DNA of 17,178 nt. Origin: an uncultured Lachnospiraceae bacterium. GTDB lineage: Bacteria > Bacillota > Clostridia > Lachnospirales > Lachnospiraceae. Where the stretch lies: NCBI GenBank assembly GCA_910585465.1, contig CAJUEW010000032.1:1-17178 (forward strand), in the 5' to 3' direction. Position numbers and translations under genes: made by a program. Every line of letters begins with the position of its first letter. Position 1 is the stretch's first letter. Of this stretch, positions 14,735-17,178 are shown in pieces. A model generated the notes under the pieces. That model did not search any database, had not been told where the DNA came from, and was given only the letters and a program-made list of their open reading frames with translations.

Positions 14735-15007
14735 ATGAGCTATTATAAGGCAGAAGAAGTTTTGCCAGAACATATTATAAAAGAAATCCAGAAATACGTT
14801 GATGGACACTCCATTTATGTTCCAAAAAAGCCAGATAATAGAAAAAATTGGGGAGAAAGTACCGAAACTTTATCTTTCCTTGAAAAGAGAAATGAGCAGA
14901 TTTATTCTGAATATTTGGATGGCTGCTCTATTACCCAACTTTCAGCAAAATATTATCTGGTAGAAAAAAGCATACAACGTATTATCCGGCAAAAAAAGAA
15001 AAAATAA
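14735..15007 (+). CDS. CD3324-family (Mor-like) DNA-binding protein
   Basis: The 90-residue product has the layout of the CD3324 / Mor-transcription-activator-like small proteins found on Gram-positive mobile elements: an N-terminal AEEVLPEHIIKEIQKYVDGHSIYVPKK segment, and a C-terminal helix-turn-helix (about residues 54-86, YLDGCSITQLSAKYYLVEKSIQRII) ending in a basic tail. AGGAGG (14723-14728) is 6 bases before the ATG. It is probably a transcription regulator; its target is unknown. A leader peptide and alternating hairpins directly upstream suggest that its synthesis is controlled at translation. A strong terminator follows. Confidence 0.82.
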   Translation: MSYYKAEEVLPEHIIKEIQKYVDGHSIYVPKKPDNRKNWGESTETLSFLEKRNEQIYSEYLDGCSITQLSAKYYLVEKSIQRIIRQKKKK

Positions 15008-15016
15008 CCTGTATTA

Positions 15017-15062
15017 TGTGCCATAGATAAGTTTCCATATTCTCTATGGCACACTTTTATTT
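15017..15062 (+). terminator. Intrinsic terminator after the CD3324-type gene
   Basis: TGTGCCATAGA (15017-15027) and TCTATGGCACA (15043-15053) form a perfect 11-bp stem, followed by CTTTTATTT. It separates the gene from the alpha/beta hydrolase gene. Confidence 0.8.
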
Positions 15063-15103
15063 CACAAATATTCTTGTGGTTTAAAATTCCCCCCTGTTAC
15101 GGT

Positions 15104-15109
15104 TATAAT
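15104..15109 (+). promoter_or_regulatory. Putative -10 box for the alpha/beta hydrolase gene
   Basis: A perfect TATAAT lies at 15104-15109, 31 bp before the gene and after a strong terminator, so the gene probably has its own promoter. The -35 (about 15080-15085, TTTAAA) is weak. Confidence 0.45.
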
Positions 15110-15139
15110 TTTTTAAAAAGATTGGAGGGAAAATATAAT

Positions 15140-15898
15140 ATGCCATATTTTACATATCAGAATAAAAAAATTTTCTTTGAAGAATATGGAACAGGCATAC
15201 CACTATTATTACTTCATGGAAATTCGCTATCTTCAAGAATGTTTCTTCCAGTAGTTAATGATTTACAAAAATATTCCAAAGTTATTTTAATTGATTTCTT
15301 AGGAAATGGCTACTCTGATAGACTTTCCAGCATATCGGATGATTTATGGTATGATGAAGCACAACAGGCAATCTCACTGATTGATTATCTTGGCTATTCA
15401 CAAGTAAATCTATTAGGGAGTAGCGGAGGTGCTTTAGTTGCTTTAAATATAGCATTAGAAAGACCTGATTTAGTTGGAAAAATTGTAGCTGATAGCTTTG
15501 AGGGAGAAACACCATTGGAGTCCTTTGTTGCAAACATATATCAAGACAGAGCAATCTCTAAGGAAAACCTGTGGCTACGGACTTTGTATCAGCAAAATCA
15601 TGGGGACGATTGGGAAAATGTTGTTGATAATGATACTCTTGCAATCTATACACACTATCAAAACCATAAGACATTCTTCCACAAAAATTTATGTGAATTA
15701 AACTTACCCGTCCTACTAACAGGAAGTAAAGAGGATGAATTTATGTCCGGTGAATTTTTTGAAAATGTTTATACAAAGCTCCCGATTAGAGATAAAAGGA
15801 TATGTATTTTTGAACACGGTGGACATCCTGCTATGATTTCAAATAAAGATACCTTTATACCTTTAGTAATAAGTTTTTTGGAAAATATAGAAAAGTAG
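15140..15898 (+). CDS. Alpha/beta hydrolase
   Basis: The 252-residue product has the alpha/beta hydrolase plan: an oxyanion-type LLLLHGNSLSSRMF near residue 25, the nucleophile elbow GSSGG with candidate S95, a candidate acid D199 in GSKEDEF and the catalytic histidine candidate H229 in HGGHPA. No signal peptide is seen, so it acts in the cytoplasm. ATG 15140 was preferred over GTG 15074 because GGAGGG (15124-15129) lies 10 bases upstream and the family starts near YFTYQNKKIFFEEYG. Substrate unknown; family members hydrolyse esters, lactones or other bonds. It lies in AT-rich cargo between a terminator and the KTR gene. Confidence 0.9.
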   Translation: MPYFTYQNKKIFFEEYGTGIPLLLLHGNSLSSRMFLPVVNDLQKYSKVILIDFLGNGYSDRLSSISDDLWYDEAQQAISLIDYLGYSQVNLLGSSGGALVALNIALERPDLVGKIVADSFEGETPLESFVANIYQDRAISKENLWLRTLYQQNHGDDWENVVDNDTLAIYTHYQNHKTFFHKNLCELNLPVLLTGSKEDEFMSGEFFENVYTKLPIRDKRICIFEHGGHPAMISNKDTFIPLVISFLENIEK

Positions 15899-15925
15899 TA
15901 TAATTGATAAAGGTAGGTGCTTTTC

Positions 15926-16102
15926 ATGGCAGAACAACAAATATGGGTACTTTGTCCTGTCTGTAACAACAAGACACGAACTAAAATACGCAAAGACACA
16001 GAACTGGTAAATTTCCCTCTCTTTTGTCCAAAATGCAAAAAAGAAAATTTAGTGACAATAAAAAACGGAATTACAACCATTATCAAAGAGCCAGACGCTT
16101 AG
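15926..16102 (+). CDS. Cys-rich KTR domain small protein (probable Tn916 Orf6-like)
   Basis: The 58-residue product carries two CxxC pairs (CPVC and CPKC) with the NKTRTK segment that gives the KTR domain its name, so a zinc-ribbon fold is likely. Its function is unknown. Such proteins are common on Tn916-type elements next to the Orf9 regulator. ATG 15926 was chosen over GTG 15917; AGGTAGGTG lies just before. It starts 27 bp after the hydrolase gene and probably shares its transcript. A terminator follows. Confidence 0.85.
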   Translation: MAEQQIWVLCPVCNNKTRTKIRKDTELVNFPLFCPKCKKENLVTIKNGITTIIKEPDA

Positions 16103-16107
16103 ACGCA

Positions 16108-16157
16108 GAGCCGATAATTTATAAGCTATACAGCTTATAGACTATCGGCTCATTTTA
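16108..16157. terminator. Bidirectional terminator between the KTR gene and the XRE regulator
   Basis: GAGCCGATA (16108-16116) pairs with TATCGGCTC (16143-16151), and TATAAGCT (16120-16127) pairs with AGCTTATA (16132-16139) inside. A T-tract follows on the plus strand (ATTTTA). It separates two converging genes. Confidence 0.75.
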
Positions 16158-16188
16158 ATTTCAATCTTATTCTTGCAGGCAATAGAAG

Positions 16189-16545
16189 TTATTTATCTTC
16201 CATTTCCTTATATTTGACAATACCATCCGCAACGCTTTCCATGATAACAAGGTCTGCGTCTGTAAAATTGTCAATTTTGCTTTCAAGCTGTCTTCGTCTG
16301 CTGCTTTTTACCAGACTATCAGAGGATAAAAAGAACTCATCCACTGATACATTCAGCAGAGATACAAGGTCGTAAAGCACCTGTAAACTTGGGTGCTGCC
16401 CTTTATTCTCAATGTTAGTTAAATAGCGTGGGTCAATCTCAATCATTGCTCCCACCTGTTCACGGGTCAATCCCTGTTTTTTACGGGCTTCTTTTATGGC
16501 AAGCCCAAACGCCCTGAAATCATATTTATCTTCTTTTTTACGCAT
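16189..16545 (-). CDS. XRE-family regulator (Tn916 Orf9-like)
   Basis: The 118-residue product has an XRE helix-turn-helix (about residues 13-66: LAIKEARKKQGLTREQVGAMIEIDPRYLTNIENKG is the core in two pieces) followed by a helical C-terminal tail rich in charged residues. It resembles the Orf9 regulator that represses the regulatory operon of Tn916, and has the same orientation and place next to the KTR gene. AGGTGG precedes the minus-strand ATG. Direct repeats in the upstream region (16568-16580 and 16620-16632) may be its operator. It is divergent from the plus-strand region that follows. Confidence 0.88.
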   Translation of the reverse strand: MRKKEDKYDFRAFGLAIKEARKKQGLTREQVGAMIEIDPRYLTNIENKGQHPSLQVLYDLVSLLNVSVDEFFLSSDSLVKSSRRRQLESKIDNFTDADLVIMESVADGIVKYKEMEDK

Positions 16546-16652
16546 AATACACCACCTCTGTACATTTTACTGTTCCTGTTGTAATAGCGACAGGTATAGA
16601 AAAACGTATTACATAGTTGTACAGTTCCTATTATGTGTATCAAAGATAAAAC
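16546..16652. promoter_or_regulatory. Upstream region of the XRE regulator with direct repeats
   Basis: TACTGTTCCTGTT (16568-16580) and TACAGTTCCTATT (16620-16632) match at 11 of 13 positions, and TGTACA occurs at 16559-16564 and 16619-16624. CCTGT (16575-16579) and ACAGG (16590-16594) form a further inverted repeat. They are in the right place to be operators for the regulator itself. No confident promoter on the plus strand could be assigned. Confidence 0.45.
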
Positions 16653-16698
16653 TATGCTGCCGAAACGGAAATAAAAAAAACCGTTATTTGGCAGCATA
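16653..16698. repeat. Hairpin with 9-bp outer stem
   Basis: TATGCTGCC (16653-16661) pairs perfectly with GGCAGCATA (16690-16698), and AACGG (16664-16668) with CCGTT (16681-16685) inside. On the minus strand it is followed by AGTTTTATCTTT, so it may end transcription coming from the right before it reaches the regulator. Confidence 0.55.
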
Positions 16699-16733
16699 CT
16701 TTCCTTGCGTCAAAAATTACATCATCATTTCCA

Positions 16734-16767
16734 GACGACGGTTTAACAAAAGCCGCCGTCTTTTTTT
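16734..16767 (+). terminator. Intrinsic terminator, 11-bp stem with T7
   Basis: GACGACGGTTT (16734-16744) pairs with AAGCCGCCGTC (16750-16760) with one mismatch and one G-T pair, followed by seven T. No plus-strand gene precedes it within 650 bp, so it could be an attenuator of a short regulatory transcript. Confidence 0.7.
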
Positions 16768-16812
16768 GCCTGAAATATAAATGATTTTTAAAGTCTACTA
16801 CTTTATACAGAC

Positions 16813-16836
16813 AGCGGCTTACAGGAGGAAGCCGCT
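16813..16836 (+). promoter_or_regulatory. Hairpin that places the ribosome binding site in its loop
   Basis: AGCGGCTT (16813-16820) and AAGCCGCT (16829-16836) pair perfectly around ACAGGAGG (16821-16828), which is the ribosome binding site. The leader ATG follows the stem directly (16837). Confidence 0.7.
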
Positions 16837-16905
16837 ATGCAAAATATTTTCTTAAATATATCTACATTCGGTAAACCGTTAAAAAAAGCCATCCACCTAC
16901 ACTAG
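16837..16905 (+). CDS. Leader peptide, 22 residues
   Basis: AGGAGG (16823-16828) lies 8 bases before the ATG. The peptide reads MQNIFLNISTFGKPLKKAIHLH. It is followed by 52 bases and then a strong terminator (16958-16997). The start lies directly on the hairpin that holds its ribosome binding site. The layout of leader, terminator and later promoter is that of an attenuator for an inducible gene, which would lie past the window. The regulated gene and inducer are not visible. Confidence 0.6.
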   Translation: MQNIFLNISTFGKPLKKAIHLH

Positions 16906-16957
16906 AAAAGTCTGACCCTCAATGTGGTTTTTCAGAATACATAGAAAGAACTATCGA

Positions 16958-16997
16958 AGCACACAAACAGAAATATCGTCTGTTTGCGTGCTTTTTT
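16958..16997 (+). terminator. Strong terminator/attenuator after the leader peptide
   Basis: AGCACACAAACAGA (16958-16971) pairs with TCTGTTTGCGTGCT (16979-16992) with one mismatch around a 7-nt loop, and a T-tract follows (16992-16997). Confidence 0.8.
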
Positions 16998-17178
16998 AGT
17001 TGGAAGAAAAAGTTTTTAAATTTTTCTTTTCAAAATGCAACTGCACTCCCTGTCCTGTCGGGACTAAGAGCGAAAAGGGGGAAAGAAGCAGAAATTCCTA
17101 TCAACTCACTCCCTTTCAAGGCTGGGAGGCCGCTGAAAAAGTAGATATCACCGCCTATATTTGGTATAATGTAATTAT
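16998..17178. other. No gene seen; extended -10 promoter at the window edge
   Basis: No gene with a ribosome binding site is visible. A TGG-TATAAT extended -10 lies at 17162-17170, facing right, and would drive a gene just past the window. An open frame at about 17030-17115 ends in a stop and has no start signal. Confidence 0.5.

Noticed and set aside
16494..16780. ORFs on both strands upstream of the XRE regulator
   Set aside because: They overlap the regulator start and terminators, and the products are low-complexity or cysteine-rich without motifs.
17030..17115. Open frame ending KAGRPLKK-stop near the right edge
   Set aside because: No start codon with a ribosome binding site; short and unsupported, although its PLKK ending recalls the upstream leader peptide.
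1..17178. CRISPR array, insertion sequence or integrase
   Set aside because: No regularly spaced repeats of CRISPR length, no transposase and no tyrosine or serine recombinase frame were seen.

Overview
The window is most of an integrative conjugative element (ICE) of the Tn916/ICEBs1 class from a Gram-positive, most likely a gut-type Clostridia/Lachnospiraceae host. The evidence is the Firmicute-style AG-rich ribosome binding sites, the gene order, and protein sequences that look like Tn916 Orf23 to Orf13. No integrase, excisionase or insertion sequence is visible, so at least one end of the element lies outside the window. The host assignment is an inference.

Layout. (1) Positions 1-883: two small unrecognised genes, either chromosomal flank or accessory genes. 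(2) 884-1351: a gene-poor stretch with two pairs of 11-bp-period direct repeats, a long inverted repeat and a strong intrinsic terminator; it is a candidate for the left end or control region of the ICE. (3) 1352-13489: the conjugation operon, all on the plus strand and tightly packed. Its order is two DUF961 proteins (Orf23, Orf22), FtsK-like coupling ATPase (Orf21), oriT with three hairpins, MobT relaxase (Orf20, CTG start), TcpD-like membrane peptide (Orf19), two tandem ArdA antirestriction proteins (Tn916 has one), TcpE (Orf17), TcpF/VirB4 ATPase (Orf16), VirB6/TcpH-like membrane protein (Orf15), lysozyme-NlpC/P60 hydrolase (Orf14) and TcpC (Orf13). (4) 13490-15898: AT-rich cargo at the place where Tn916 carries tet(M). 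It holds a divergent HxlR regulator/nitroreductase pair, a CD3324-type (Mor-like) DNA-binding protein behind a leader-peptide attenuator, and an alpha/beta hydrolase. (5) 15926-16545: return to the Tn916 backbone with a Cys-rich KTR protein and a minus-strand XRE regulator like Orf9. (6) 16546-17178: a regulatory stretch with terminators, a 22-codon leader peptide whose Shine-Dalgarno sits in a hairpin loop, a second terminator, and an extended -10 promoter at the window edge. It probably controls a gene just outside.

How it works together (family knowledge): MobT nicks oriT and starts rolling-circle transfer. The FtsK-like protein delivers the strand to a channel made of TcpC, TcpD, TcpE and the VirB6-like protein, powered by TcpF. 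The wall hydrolase opens peptidoglycan. The ArdA proteins protect the incoming element from type I restriction. The cargo looks like a redox or electrophile-response set, although its substrates cannot be read from sequence.

The most notable observations are the two RNA-level control regions (14639-14734 and 16813-16997), the divergent ardA tandem with paired hairpins before tcpE, and repeated use of non-AUG start codons in the early transfer genes.
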